From assembly GCA_964017155.1 (NCBI GenBank), contig OZ024854.1, forward strand, positions 69,396,754 to 69,460,753: DNA of 64,000 bases. Direction: 5' to 3'. The notes under the pieces were generated by a model. It was not told where the DNA came from. It saw only the letters and a program-made list of their open reading frames with translations, and did not search any database. Both the position numbers and the translations under genes were made by a program. This document shows, one piece after another, positions 35,358-47,879 of the stretch. The DNA is from Oasisia sp. SBJ-2009. Taxonomy: Eukaryota > Annelida > Polychaeta > Sabellida > Siboglinidae. Each line of letters opens with the position of its first letter. The first letter of the stretch is position 1.

Positions 35358-36115
35358 ATTTCTATTCGAAACTCTCGCTTCACCATCACATCCATTTGTA
35401 GTTTTTCGTTAACGGTGCCATATAATCATACTAAACGACTCACCGTCAATATTAGGGATATTCACCAAACGTGTTTACGGCCGTCTAGATGGTCATGTTA
35501 TTACGATCGTGTCCGTATAATGGACGGAGAAACTGCAAACACTTAGTTGCTATTTCTTCCAGTCTTTGAATAATGGATCTCGTTGCCAGGCGAAAATGTT
35601 CAGGGAAACACGTCACAGCATGACGTAGTTGGTCACGTGCATCCGTCTGCCAATCGTGCCGCGAGTAGTTATTCACCAAACTTGCTCTCGCAGTGTACTT
35701 CCTTTGTTAAACGTGTATTGTAATAAATTACGTCCGCGCATGAATAGTACACTCAATGGTGTGGCAATTTCAGGGATGAACGATCACATGGTACGCCCTA
35801 AGCGACTGTAGGTGAATTGGCCGGATGACGAGCAGCGTAAAGAATCAGAGCGGAAAACGTCCGGGTGCTAAACGGGGCCAAACATTAATCACGGCAGTGG
35901 GCGTGAGGGGGGGGGGGGGGGGTCACTCGCAGTCGCATAGTCACCTTGATAAATAATATGTAACATGCAATACATGGTTCATACGATAATAATCTCAAAA
36001 TATTGCTGGACAAGAGAAACAGTTGTGACTGTCTGTGAGCTTTATCTAAATTGATCTATTTTATCTAAATTGATCTATGTGTATTTTATTCATCCTTTTT
36101 TGTGTTCTATCGCTA
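35358..36115. other. Upstream region of DYRK2
   Basis: Presumed 5' UTR and promoter. Mixed composition with no obvious TATA box at a suitable distance. A G-run of about 14 lies at 35908-35922. Short frames (35485-35811) are not recognised. Confidence 0.4.
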
Positions 36116-36117
36116 TA

Positions 36118-36580
<463 letters not shown>

Positions 36581-36796
36581 CATAATCATACAGTGCCCTA
36601 TGGCATTTTACAATACAATAATACTAAATCTAAAGGCAAATTAGAACATTAAAATATTCAGCTAAATAATTTATAGGCTAAACAACAAATAGCTAATCGT
36701 AAATTGAATTAAACAGTAAAATACAATTATATATAAGGGTAGTACGTAAACCTAAACCGTATGTATATGTGCAATAAATAATTTAAGTAATATATG

Positions 36797-37122
36797 TAGA
36801 GCGCAGTGGCTCAGGGTAGAGCTTCGGACTCTCGACTACAAGAACCCTATTCGAATCCTGGCTGTGGTGTTAAAACCTTGGGCAAGTTTTTTCACTCTAC
36901 ATTGCTCCAGTTCACTCAGCTGAATAAATGAGTAACTGGCTATAGACAGTGGTGGATATGTGTACGAGCCGCATTAATTGTAGCATATGGCTGGATGCTT
37001 CCCAGAGAAGCTGAGATGGTGTCTGAGTGAACAGATCTGTCAGGGAAGTAAAGTGTAAAGCGCTTTGAGCGGTCCTAAAAAGACTGGATACTGTGCTATA
37101 TAAGAACTGCCTTTACTGCCTT
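36797..37122 (+). mobile_element. tRNA-derived SINE
   Basis: The 5' head has an A-box-like GTGGCTCAGGGTAGAGC and a B-box-like TATTCGAATCCTGG spaced as in a tRNA, so it is probably transcribed by RNA polymerase III. A central body and a 3' end (AAAGCGCTTTGAGC ... CTATATAAGAACTGCCTTT) follow, with a T-rich tail. A second, inverted copy lies at 46857-47190 and matches over the full length. The 3' part resembles tails of SINEs mobilised by L2/CR1-type LINEs (recollection, not a search). Confidence 0.9.
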
Positions 37123-38135
37123 TTTTTTACATGAAGAACCATCAAATAATAACAACAATAAAAAAATGAGGTGGGACTAAAATAATAACATGACGGATAA
37201 AATGTACATTCATGGCATTAAATTAAATAAACTAGTAGGGATAAATAAAAATTAATTCATGATTTTGTTGTTAATACTAGTCACGCAGTAACGTAATCTT
37301 ATGCTGGATGTTCCCCTCCAAGGCTATGCCAGGGGGAAACACTGCCATCTGGTTGTGTGTAATGTGTAGTGAAACGACAACGTATGTGTATAGCTACAAT
37401 TAAGAGATATGCAAACAGATCCATTCAACATTTCGCGAGCTTCTTCAACATGGCATCAAGTGACCCACATTTCTGACAAGTTGCTACCAGAGCAAAATAT
37501 ATTTATTTTCTGCAAATCGGAGGACATTTTTTATCTTCATAAAGGACCGACACGCAAAACAGTCCCTTACGCGAGAATTGTCATAAAAGTAAATTACTCA
37601 CATTCTGTCATCTTCCCAGTGTTTACTGTTCTTCAAACATTATTGTTTCTGTAATGACGGAATTTAACTGGTTATCACGGCTTGCCGATAAAGGCAACTT
37701 AACAATATATTTCTACATTACACTACTTGATAATAATACTATTCTACTGATAACAATAATATTTGTAAGTAGTGTAATATTGAAATACCTTATTATATAA
37801 TTAATATAATAATATAGATCCAGTTCACATTGATGCATTGTAAAAATACATTAGTAATGCTATTATATTGCTTAAGTACTTGATATGTACCATACAAATA
37901 CAGGTGTATATGTATGCAGAATATAATTTGGGCAAAATGCAAAAAGATGTATCTAAAATTTGACATGGTCTAGATGCCACAACAATCACCATGCAGTCAT
38001 GTTTGTTAGTTAGTACTAGACAAATGCTGTGCAATCATCTTTAAGGAACATATAGTCCTACTCAGTCTATATAAACGATCCAATAGTTTGTTGAGGTAGA
38101 AGCTTTCAAAGATAACTCTATGTGGTGCTTTATAT
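37123..38135. other. AT-rich spacer, nothing recognised
   Basis: Mostly AT-rich. The 81-codon plus frame at 37409-37654 is not recognised. Confidence 0.45.
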
Positions 38136-38139
38136 ACTA

Positions 38140-38440
38140 TAACTGTGGTGCAACTGTACATGGTATAACTCTACGTTGTACCGCTGTATGTGGTATAACT
38201 GTAGTTGTGCAAGTACTGTACGTTATACAACTGTATGTAGTATAACTGTAGTTGTGCAAGTACTGTACTTTATACAACTGTATGTAGTATAACTGTAGTT
38301 GTGCAAGTACTGTACTTTATACAACTGTATGTACTATGTGGTAAACCTGTAGTTGTGCAAGTACTGTACGTTATTCAACTGTACATGGTATAACTGTAGT
38401 GGTGCAAATGTATGTTATACAGTTTTACATTGAACGACTG
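38140..38440. repeat. About 47-bp tandem repeat, about 5 copies
   Basis: Unit contains AACTGTATGTAGTATAAC, TGTAGTTGTGCAAGTACTGT and ACTTTATAC. The outer copies are diverged. It adjoins the 31-bp array. Confidence 0.88.
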
Positions 38441-38479
38441 CCGTGGTATATCTTGACGTGATACAACTGTATGTAATGT

Positions 38480-40553
38480 ATGTGGTACACTGTTCACGTA
38501 CACATAGGGTATGTGATACACCATTCATGTACACATTGGGTACGTGGTACACCATTCACGTACACATAGGGTACGTGGTACACCATTCACGTACACATTG
38601 GGTATGTGGTACACCATTCACATTGGGTACGTGGTACACCATTCACGTACACATTGGGTACGTGGTACACCATTCACGTACACATTGGGTACGTGGTACA
38701 CCATTCACGTACACATTGGGTACGTGGTACACCATTCACGTACACATTGGGTATGTGGTACACCATTCACTAAAAAAATTGGGTACGTGGTACACCATTC
38801 ACGTACACATAGGGTACGTGGTACACCATTCACGTACACATAGGGTACGTGGTACACCATTCACGGACACATAGGGTACGTGGTACACCATTCACGGACA
38901 CATATGGTACGTGGTACACCATTCACGTACACATAGGGTACGTGGTACACCATTCACGTACACATTGGGTACATGGTACACCATTCACGGACACATAGGG
39001 TACGTGGTACACCATTCACGTACACATTGGGTACGTGGTACACCATTCACGTACACATTGGGTATGTGGTACACCATTCACTTACACATTGGGTACGTGG
39101 TACACCATTCACGTACACATAGGGTACGTGGTACACCATTCACGTACACATAGGGTATGTGGTACACCATTCACGGACACATAGGGTACGTGGTACACCA
39201 TTCACGTACACATAGGGTATGTGGTACACCATTCACGTACACATTGGGTACATGGTACACCATTCACGGACACATAGGGTACGTGGTACACCATTCACGT
39301 ACACATTGGGTACATGGTACACCATTCACGGACACATAGGGTACGTGGTACACCATTCACGTACACATTGGGTACGTGGTACACCATTCACGGACACATA
39401 GGGTACGTGGTACACCATTCACGTACACATTGGGTACGTGGTACACCATTCACGGACACATTGGGTACATGGTACACCATTCACGGACACATTGGGTACG
39501 TGGTACACCATTCACGGACACATTGGGTACGTGGTACACCATTCACGGACACATTGGGTACATGGTACACCATTCACGGACACATTGGGTACATGGTACA
39601 CCATTCACGGACACATTTGGGTACGTGGTACACCATTCACGGACACATAGGGTACGTGGTACACCATTCACGTACACATTGGGTATGTGGTACACCATTC
39701 ACGTACACATTGGGTACGTGGTACACCATTCACGTACACATTGGGTACGTGGTACACCATTCACGTACACATAGGGTACGTGGTACACCATTCACGTACA
39801 CATTGGGTACGTGGTACACCATTCACGTACACATTGGGTACGTGGTACACCATTCACGGACACATTGGGTACGTGGTACACCATTCACGTACACATTGGG
39901 TACGTGGTACACCATTCACGGACACATAGGGTACATGGTACACCATTCACGTACACATTGGGTACATGGTACACCATTCACGGACACATAGGGTACGTGG
40001 TACACCATTCACGGACACATAGGGTACGTGGTACACCATTCACGGACACATTGGGTACGTGGTACACCATTCACGGACACATTGGGTACGTGGTACACCA
40101 TTCACGGACACATAGGGTACATGGTACACCATTCACGGACACATAGGGTACGTGGTACACCATTCACGGACACATTGGGTACGTGGTACACCATTCACGT
40201 ACACATAGGGTACATGGTACACCATTCACGGACACATAGGGTACATGGTACACCATTCACGGACACATAGGGTACATGGTACACCATTCACGGACACATA
40301 GGGTACGTGGTACACCATTCACGGACACATAGGGTACGTGGTACACCATTCACGGACACATAGGGTACGTGGTACACCATTCACGGACACATAGGGTACG
40401 TGGTACACCATTCACGGACACATAGGGTACGTGGTACACCATTCACGGACACATAGGGTACGTGGTACACCATTCACGGACACATAGGGTACGTGGTACA
40501 CCATTCACGGACACATAGGGTATGTGGTACACCATTCACGGACACATAGGGGA
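38480..40553. repeat. 31-bp minisatellite, about 67 copies
   Basis: Unit ACGTGGTACACCATTCACG then TACACATTGGGT or GACACATAGGGT. The TACACATTGGGT type dominates the left and centre. From about 40240 to the end nearly every copy is GACACATAGGGT, indicating recent local homogenisation. One unit at 38770 has CTAAAAAAATT in place of CGTACACATT. Confidence 0.97.
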
Positions 40554-40984
40554 GACAACGTAAATTCGGGACCAGGCCAAACTGCCAACAAACTCCAGAG
40601 TGGTCGGTTTCACGTACGACCACGTAGGGTGCTGCTCTCCGTTCATCCCTGTTATCATGTGATAAGTTAACCGTGAAATGACTAAGAACTGATTGATCAA
40701 TACCATTATTGAGGTGCCTGCAATCTCAGTTCCTGCCACTGATGTTATATGGTGGGTTAGCGGCTGAACTACTGCATGAGTATTCTGTAGCAAATTATGG
40801 GTGGCATCTTCTCAATGTCAATAAACATTTGAGTTTACTTGCATTATTTACACAAATCCAGCATATTATTAATGCCTAGTTAATTTTTTTGAGTGACCTT
40901 GCATTAATTAGGCAAAACTCTGCATATAGTATTAATGCTGACTGTAACTAGACAGGTGTGCATTAAGCTGCTTCATTATGGCCT
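40554..40984. other. Spacer, nothing recognised
   Basis: Unique sequence with a diverged pair of GCATTAATTA/GCATATTATTAATGC words near 40860-40940. Confidence 0.45.
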
Positions 40985-41246
40985 ATTCAATTCAATTTCA
41001 ATTCAATTCAATAACTTTATTCCAGACTCAACAGAGCACATACAGCAAGTATATGTGACTCTGAGGTCCATATGTTACATTAGGTACACAATATGTGCAG
41101 TATATAAAAGTACAGAACAGTGTATAAAAGAAACATGCATACAGTTATTTCAATCAAGTGTGTATAATCTCTCTGTATATACAAAAGATTGTTCCAGTGT
41201 TTACGGATCCTGGAAGTGAATCTTAAGCTAGAAGTTAGTATGTCAT

Positions 41247-42183
41247 TTAAAATATAGTTAACAGAGCTATCAAGTCTACACATAAATCTATACACCATAT
41301 TCCTAATAACTGACTGGCAGCATTGTACATCAAACACAGTGCATAGCAGGCTGGCACTTTCAAATTTTGACATACCAATAAACAACTTAAAATATTATGA
41401 TATGCAATATGCAACTTATTTAATGTGGATTTCTTATAATTCCACCAGAGTTGCACTCCATACATGGGTGAGCAATATGAACGAAACAGTGTGAGTTTAA
41501 CCTCTAGGGAGCACATACTAAATTTTCGCAATATAATATTTTCTTGTACATACAGAGTTCTGCGTTGTCTATTAATATCATCATCATCTGAAAGATCATC
41601 TGAAATATAGTTTCCAAGATATTTATATATAGCTACAACATGCAGAGTAACCCTTTTTAGGTTAAATTCAGGGATAGAACATCCTTTTAAGGTCGCAGAT
41701 TTAAATATCATAACTGCACTCTTCTTAGCATTGTATTTCACATCATGGCTCATTCCAAATGTCTCACATTCACGTAGTAGCTGGCATAGTCCTGCCGATG
41801 AAGGTGAGATCAAGACCAAATCATCAGCATACATTATGTGATTAATAAGATGACCATTCATGCTACATCCAACATTACCCATTTTAAGTTGTTCGCTCAA
41901 TTCATCTACATATACATTAAATAAGTAAGGGGATAATATCCCCCCTTGCCTAACACCATTGGTTACTTTAAATTTAGTAGAAAGCACATCACCCCACCTT
42001 ATGCAAGTGGTCTGGTTGTGATACCAATAAATTAATATTCGTGGTATACACACCGGTACACCCCTTTCACTGAGATTCTTAAACAACGTTCTGTGATTTA
42101 CTCTGTCGAAGGCTTTACTTGCATCAAGAAAACATACAAATACACTGCCATTCAGAGTTCGATATAAATCAATATTTTCCTTT

Positions 42184-42187
<4 letters not shown>
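41247..42187 (-). pseudogene. LINE RT catalytic part and C-terminus
   Basis: Continues from the AT tract: LKENIDLYRTLNGSVFVCFL, DASKAFDRVNH (block A), GVRQGGILSPYLFNVYVDEL (block B), HIMYADDLVLISPSSAG (block C, the YADD pair), then the thumb-like region with KYLGNYISDDLSDDDDIN and YCSPMYGVQLWWNYKK. Both catalytic blocks are intact and in one frame; the break is only at the microsatellite and toward the 3' end. Confidence 0.88.

Positions 42188-42231
<44 letters not shown>
42188..42231. repeat. (AT)n microsatellite inside LINE RT
   Basis: About 44 bp of pure AT replacing roughly three to five codons between HGTDQ and LKEN of the RT frame and shifting the frame. Neighbouring coding sequence is undisturbed. 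Confidence 0.93.
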
Positions 42232-42232
<1 letters not shown>

Positions 42233-43083
42233 TGGTCTGTACCATGCTTCTTCTTGAAACCAAACTGATTCGGATTAATATCCAAAAATATTTCAATTCT
42301 AGCCAGTATAATTACTTCAATCATTTTACTAAACACACTAGCTAATGCAATTGGACGGTAATTGTCTTTAGAAGATATTTTACCAGCTTTATCCTTAATC
42401 ACTGGCACAAGTACAACTGACAACATTGTCTCTGGCAGAAATCCATGAGCAAAAAAACTAGTGAAGCACAAAGATAACAAGGGTATAAGTGCCTTGTCTG
42501 CATATTTTATATGTTCTGAACATATGCCATCTGACCCACAAGCTTTATTAATGTTAAGCTTCTTAATCGCATTTGTTACCTCGTCTACTGTGACCACAAT
42601 TTCAGCATAAGGTGTATCACAGTCATGTTCACACGCATCTACACTACTATTGTTAACACAGTTTAAAAGGTCACACAAATGTTTACGCCATAGATCTACT
42701 ATTTCTTTTTCACCTGATACTCCTTCGATACTAGATGGAAGAGGAGTGTTACAATTGTTGATAGACTTGATTTCACGCCAGAAGGCCTCAGGATTAAGTT
42801 CGGTTAATTGTTTAGCTAGTGCCTCTTTGCGTAGTGCATTTTCATTATTCTTGATAAATCGTAAAGCATACTTAAATCTAGCTTTGCTTTTTACATGCAA
42901 ATCATAAACAGGTCCCTGCCTGGGTTTCCCAGCATTAACCCACATGTGTCTGACTTCTCTGGAGGTATCATACAAACTATCCACATACTCTGCCCATCCC
43001 GGTTTATTTGTATACGCCCTTTTCTTAATTTGCGAGGATTCTTCACCAGCTTGTATTAGTGAACTCACTATGTCATTATACAT
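42232..43083 (-). pseudogene. LINE pre-RT and RT N-terminal part
   Basis: Open frame from MYNDIVSS. Contains the linker (NNENALRKEALAKQL, NPEAFWREIKSIN), then NKACGSDGICSEHIKYA and RT blocks 1-2a (SKDNYRPIALASVFSKMIEV, NPNQFGFKKKHGTDQ). It belongs to the element at 40985-43150 and stops at an AT microsatellite exactly where the next conserved residues (ALKE...) would follow. Confidence 0.85.
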
Positions 43084-43150
43084 TTTATTTAGAGATTCAA
43101 AATGGTTTACATTTATATATTTTATTTAGAGATTCAAAAAGGTTTACATT

Positions 43151-43974
43151 TGTATACATTTGCCTATCTCACTGTAGTTATTTATATATGTTAACACAAT
43201 AACTGCTAGCTGCATCTTGTGTATTAAATATTGGCCACGGTGTTGAAGTTCAATAAAGATACGGTGATTGATTATTTCTTTACGTCTGATTATGTGTACT
43301 CTAAACAGAAGGTCTGTCCCTTAATGTGGCTGCGTTTGTCATGGCACGGAGCTTAAGAAAACAGTGGCGCCGCACAGCGAATGAAAAAGTATTATACAAT
43401 AAATACACGCTTCACCCCTTTGGCGTATAGTATATAGTTATATACTCAACAATTCTATGCAAGAGAATTGCACAAAAACATAATGATTTGGGATTGGCTG
43501 TTGCCATAACATTATTACGATATCATTGATGCCGTTTCGTCGACTACGGAAACAATATAGGTATGTCCACTGACCACTGACCACTGTCCACACACAGCTG
43601 CGGAAGAGGACTCGGGGACAGGGCGTACATAAACATTATAATCGAAGAATTGCGTACTAAAAAAAATACGGTGATTGCTTAACGGGAACAGGAAAAAAAT
43701 AATATACAACTTTCTAAAAACTTAGTTACCAGCCAGGTTAGTAAAATGTAAAAGTAAAAAACGAAACCTTGTGGTCAGACTCAGAGTAGGCTTGAGAACT
43801 AAAAAACACGCCGGGCTTAGCAGCTCTATGACGAAATATATCACATGATCGCCCTAGGCTATGCCTATGATGTCTTATTGGCCAACTTACCGCCGGGTTA
43901 TGAAAAAACTGCACACACCAGCCGACTTGTCATCGAATAATTGCCTGCGGCGCCAAGTTGTCACCGTATATAGT
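43151..43974. other. Spacer, nothing recognised
   Basis: Unique sequence between the LINE and the TIR element. The word ACGGTGATTG occurs twice (43262 and 43669). No gene seen. Confidence 0.45.
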
Positions 43975-44123
43975 GTGGACCAGCCAAACATTGAAAAGTG
44001 CTCTAGAATTATTTTAATCGGCATTGTTTGTTAATAGCGGGCATCCATACTAGATGAGTCACCCATGGTATGCGGAAAATGACTAGGGTGGATGCCACGC
44101 TCGATTTTGAATTTAAAGGTCAT
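43975..44123. repeat. Left terminal inverted repeat of the PIN/CXC element
   Basis: About 150 bp matching, inverted and imperfectly, 47880-48026. Shared words include GTGGACCAGCCAA, TTTGTTAATAG, GGTGGATGCCAC and GATTTTGAATTT. Confidence 0.75.
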
Positions 44124-45005
44124 TTTGAAGGTCACAAAGTCAACAGGGGTCAATATGTCGGTTTTTATTTTCGTGATGATTTGAACTCTATAGGACTAGA
44201 TCTTTACAAATCAGTAAAGATTTTGCGGTTATACCCAGTATTGGCGGAGATATAAGGTGTTAAACTTTGGATTTACACAGAGATGTATAGGATAATTCAA
44301 CACAAAAATGTGATTATCTCGAAATGTTGTTTTCTTGTATGTAAAAGTTGTTTGCACATCCATTATTGCAAAGTTATCCTGTTATCAAAACCAAACATGT
44401 ATTGTGTGTATGTCAGTATACATAACATTGTTCCTTGGCATGATTTGGGATTAAATCAAACTTGCCAATATGTGGGGAAAAAAATTAAGAAGTGAAGTGA
44501 CAACCGCAGAATAGAACTGTGCTTCGCAAGTGGCCAACTATGCCATGCTCTATCGATCGGTAGTGTTCAAATTAACACAAACAAATTCTTGCTACGTTGA
44601 TCGTTCGTAAGATAACAAAACCGTGTGCGGTGTTACCATCCATTATTTTGAACATGAAGGTCATTTTGAAGGTCACAAAGTCAACTGGGGTCAAAATGTT
44701 GGTTTTTATTTTCGTGATGATTTGAACTCTATGTGAGTAGATCTTTACTAATCAGTAAAGATTTTACGGTTATACCAAGTATTGGCGGAGATATAAGGTG
44801 GTAAACTTTGCATTTACACAGAGATCTATAGGATAATTCAACACAAAAATGTGATTATCTCGAAATGTTGTTTTCTTGTATGTAAAATTTGTTTGCATAC
44901 CCATTATTGCAAAGTTATCCTGTTTTCAAAACCAAACACGTATTGTGTGTATGTCAGTATACATTACATCGTTCCTTGGCATGATTTGGGATTACATCAA
45001 ATATG
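44110..45005. repeat. Subterminal direct duplication, about 350-bp units
   Basis: 44117-44460 recurs at 44657-45002 with high similarity (AAGGTCATTTTGAAGGTCAC, TTTTATTTTCGTGATGATTT, ATTGGCGGAGATATAAGGTG, CTTGGCATGATTTGGGATTA). A third, shorter AAGGTCATTTTGAAGGTCA occurs at 45006. It lies inside the left part of the TIR element; noncoding. Confidence 0.85.
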
Positions 45006-45181
45006 AAGGTCATTTTGAAGGTCATAAAACCAACTTCAGTCAAAATATTGTTTTCCATTATTTTACATCCACTTGACCATCTTTGCACACAACCACACAT
45101 TTTATTATTTACATATGTATCGTCTGTGTTATAATGTGCTGATTAAACTATGCCCGATGGGGACCTGTGTATCTTGCGGAT

Positions 45182-47585
45182 ATGAAACTGCTTGAAATGA
45201 CAGCACCAGAGGTCTACGCAGAGTTCATGCAGGGGAACGTCGTTGTGAAGAGAACCAAAAGACGATTCAACCAAGTGGATACACAAAACATGCCAGATGC
45301 AGAACGGCATCATAGGCATTACAAGAAATGACCAAACTAGGGACAAGTTTTGTGTCACCTGGGCCGAACGCTCACGAATCTCCCAGGACACGCGATACCT
45401 CTTCAACCTGGAAGATGAGGAGGAAGAGACCACTTTCACCCGCAGTGACAGCCTTCCTTCCCAGATGAAGCATGATGCTGATGACGTGAAGAAGCTTATC
45501 ACACAGCTTACACGTTTGGACGTATTCAGAGTAACCACTGCTTTGAGAGAAGAAGAAGATGGAGACATGGAATCGATAAGTGGCGACATACCCTTGGTAT
45601 CTTTGGCAGCCACAGATTCTGCCCCGACTGACGTAGTCAGTGATCTCCTAAGAGCCGAAGAACGGGGGAAACTGCATGTTATCACCAACCTGAAGCAACG
45701 CCTAATTGAGAAAACTGTGGGGTTTCATGGTGTGCTTAAGAAGCATCGCTCGAAAACCTTTGCCACTCTGTACAAAGCAACCGTGTCTACCGAACATACT
45801 GTACAGAAGACTGTCAAAGCCGACAGAAAGCTCCTGCAGCGATTACTCAATGTTGTCACCGCGGGTCGAACAGTTGAAATGGGGAGTATCCTGAAGCATG
45901 AGCTGTCCCCAGTCCCACTGTCTCTAGCCAAGCATGGAGACGACATGAACTCGACACAAAAGTCAGAGCTAATCAATGTCCTGGCGGATGGCATTCCTAT
46001 ACCCTCGGCAATTCCAGAAGCCAACATGAAGACGTGTGTGATGATTGACGGTAATGGCCTGATCCAAGCTCTTGGAAAACCTCATGGGTGTCAGACATTT
46101 GGCGACTATGCCGATGTATTCTTGAACAATGTGACAAGTCACTTCAGATGTCACACAACAAGAGTTGATGTAGTATTTGACCACTACACCGGGCAACAAT
46201 CGATCAAGGCAGTGACAAGGTCAAAGCGAGTGGGGAAGAAAAGGCCAATTCGTAAGGTCATCGATGGACAAAATGACCCACTTCCACAGGTATGGAGCAA
46301 CGTTATTGCATCTGATGAGAACAAGGCCAATCTCGCCAGGGTCTTGACCGAGATCATCGTGACAAAGGGTACTGATCTACCACAACAATGTGAGCTTGTA
46401 ACAGGAGGCGGATTCTCTTGTGCTACACATGCGAGGTCAACAAGGAGGAGTGAAGTCAAACTTCAAGGAAACCATGACGAGGCGGACACCAGGCTAGTAC
46501 TCCATTCGTGTGAGGCAGTCAACCAGGGATACAAAAGAGTGTTGGTCATCTGCAGAGATACGGATGTCATGCTTCTAGTCCAGTTTATACCAACACAAAC
46601 AGCAGAAGTGTGGATGATCTCTGGAACAGCAAAAAAGAGGAAATGCTATCCAATACATGACCTGTCTGAGAGATTTGAGGGATAACCTGCTCGGCTTCCA
46701 CGCGTTCACAGGTTGTGATACAACGTCAGCGTTTAGTGGCCATGGCAAGCGGTCTTGCTGGAAAACATTTAAAAATCATCCGCATCTCGTTCAGGGGGTT
46801 GGTCGTGATGGAGAACTCACACCAATTGAACAAGTTGTATGTCACTTGTAAAAAAAAGGCAAAGGCAAGTTCTTATATAGCGCAGTATCCAGTCCTCAGG
46901 ACCGTTCAAAGCGCTTTACACTTTACTTCCCTGACTGACCTGTTCACTCAGACACCATCTCGGCTTCTCTGGGAAGCATCCAGCCATATGCTACAATTAA
47001 TGCGCGAAGGCTGCTCGTACACATATCCACCACTGTCTATAGCCAGGTACTCATTTATTCAGCTCAGTGAACTGGAGCAATGTAGAGTGAAAAAACTTGC
47101 CCAAGGTTTTAACACCGCAGCCAGGATTCGAACCCAGGTTCTCGTAGTCGAGAGTCCGAAGCTCTACCCCTGAGCCACTGCGCTCTACAAACGGCACTTT
47201 GTACGGCACAACTGAGCAACAAACCGTCGACAATGCCAGACTCCAACTCTTCGGTAAGGGCAAGCTTGGTCTGGAGATGTTACCCCCAACCAGAGACGCC
47301 CTGGAAGTTCACACCGCACGCGCCAACCATCAAGCAAAGATCTGGCTGCAGGCAGACCAGGAGCATATAGGCATCCCTTCTCCCACCGACATTTTCTGCA
47401 TGGATGATGGAGTCAGACTGCTTGAAAGCTGTATGGACAAGACTGATGCGTGTCTAGAGCTGGTCACTTGTGGATGCAAGACTAAGTGCAGAACGGCCCG
47501 ATGCAGTTGCTTCAAAACGAACCTCAGCTGCACGTACGCCTGTGGGTGTGATGAGGTGGACTGCTGCAACCCAGCTGGCCAATAG
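45182..47585 (+). pseudogene. PIN/FEN-like nuclease with C-terminal CXC domain (broken)
   Basis: Three frames plus a SINE make up the C-terminal half of a large protein. 45182-45331 opens MKLLEMTAPEVYAEFMQ; a frameshift near 45290 leads to 45297-46685. There the nuclease acidic set is visible by residue of that frame: D251 (MIDGNGLIQ), D291/D295 (RVDVVFDHY), E395/D397 (HDEADTRL), D421/D423 (CRDTDVMLL). A second frameshift near 46675 leads to FHAFTGCDTTSAFSGHGK, the GCD plus hairpin-like motif. This order matches the metal-binding residues of FEN1/XPG nucleases. A SINE interrupts codons after VVCHL (46851); the frame resumes YGTTEQQ and ends in a Cys-rich CXC module (CGCKTKCRTARCSCF, then CGCDEVDCC), a DNA-binding fold known from tesmin/TSO1. 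I recall the family as abundant and unnamed in marine invertebrate genomes. This copy is inactive. Confidence 0.75.
46857..47190 (-). mobile_element. tRNA-derived SINE inserted in the PIN/CXC gene
   Basis: Inverted full-length copy of the SINE at 36797-37122 (here GAGCCACTGCGCTCTAC is the 5' head and TTCTTATATAGCGCAGTATC the 3' end). The short flanking words CACTTGTA (46846-46853) and CACTTTGTA (47196-47204) look like a target-site duplication. Across it the host reading frame rejoins, so it landed in coding sequence. Confidence 0.9.
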
Positions 47586-47879
47586 ACCTGGGAGGAAGTG
47601 AATGTGAGACGTTATTGGACATCATAGTGCATATGGGAACATTAGAGTAAAACGACCAAGCGTTCAACACAGGTCTTAATTAAAAAACGTGTTTTTGAGA
47701 AAAACGTACTTTTGTGTTTCGTTATCCTGTACTTTAACATTGTAAAGTGAATGTTTGCTTGTCAATTACACTGGTTAGATGCAAGTATGTGAACATAAAA
47801 ATTATTTCATTGGATAGACCTATTGATTGTGGTCCAAATTAATACAAAAAACCAAAATACCAATTTTGACCTTTCTTGT

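Larger units (their letters stand above)
40985..43150 (-). mobile_element. Jockey/CR1-like LINE, 5'-truncated
   Basis: Minus-strand non-LTR element with RT and C-terminal region but no endonuclease, as expected for 5' truncation during insertion. The 3' end carries short TTGAAT-type tandem repeats (40985-41011), as seen on LINEs with simple-repeat tails. The right end lies near a 50-bp tandem duplication (43090-43155). The RT frame is nearly intact but is interrupted by an (AT)n tract. Confidence 0.88.

Noticed and set aside
36810..36880. A tRNA gene at the head of the SINE
   Set aside because: A and B boxes are present, but the body continues into a SINE with a 3' tail, and a second copy exists. 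No clean cloverleaf was worked out.
45143..45688. Minus-strand ORF opposite the nuclease gene
   Set aside because: The plus strand carries the family motifs; the Ser-rich minus frame is its shadow.
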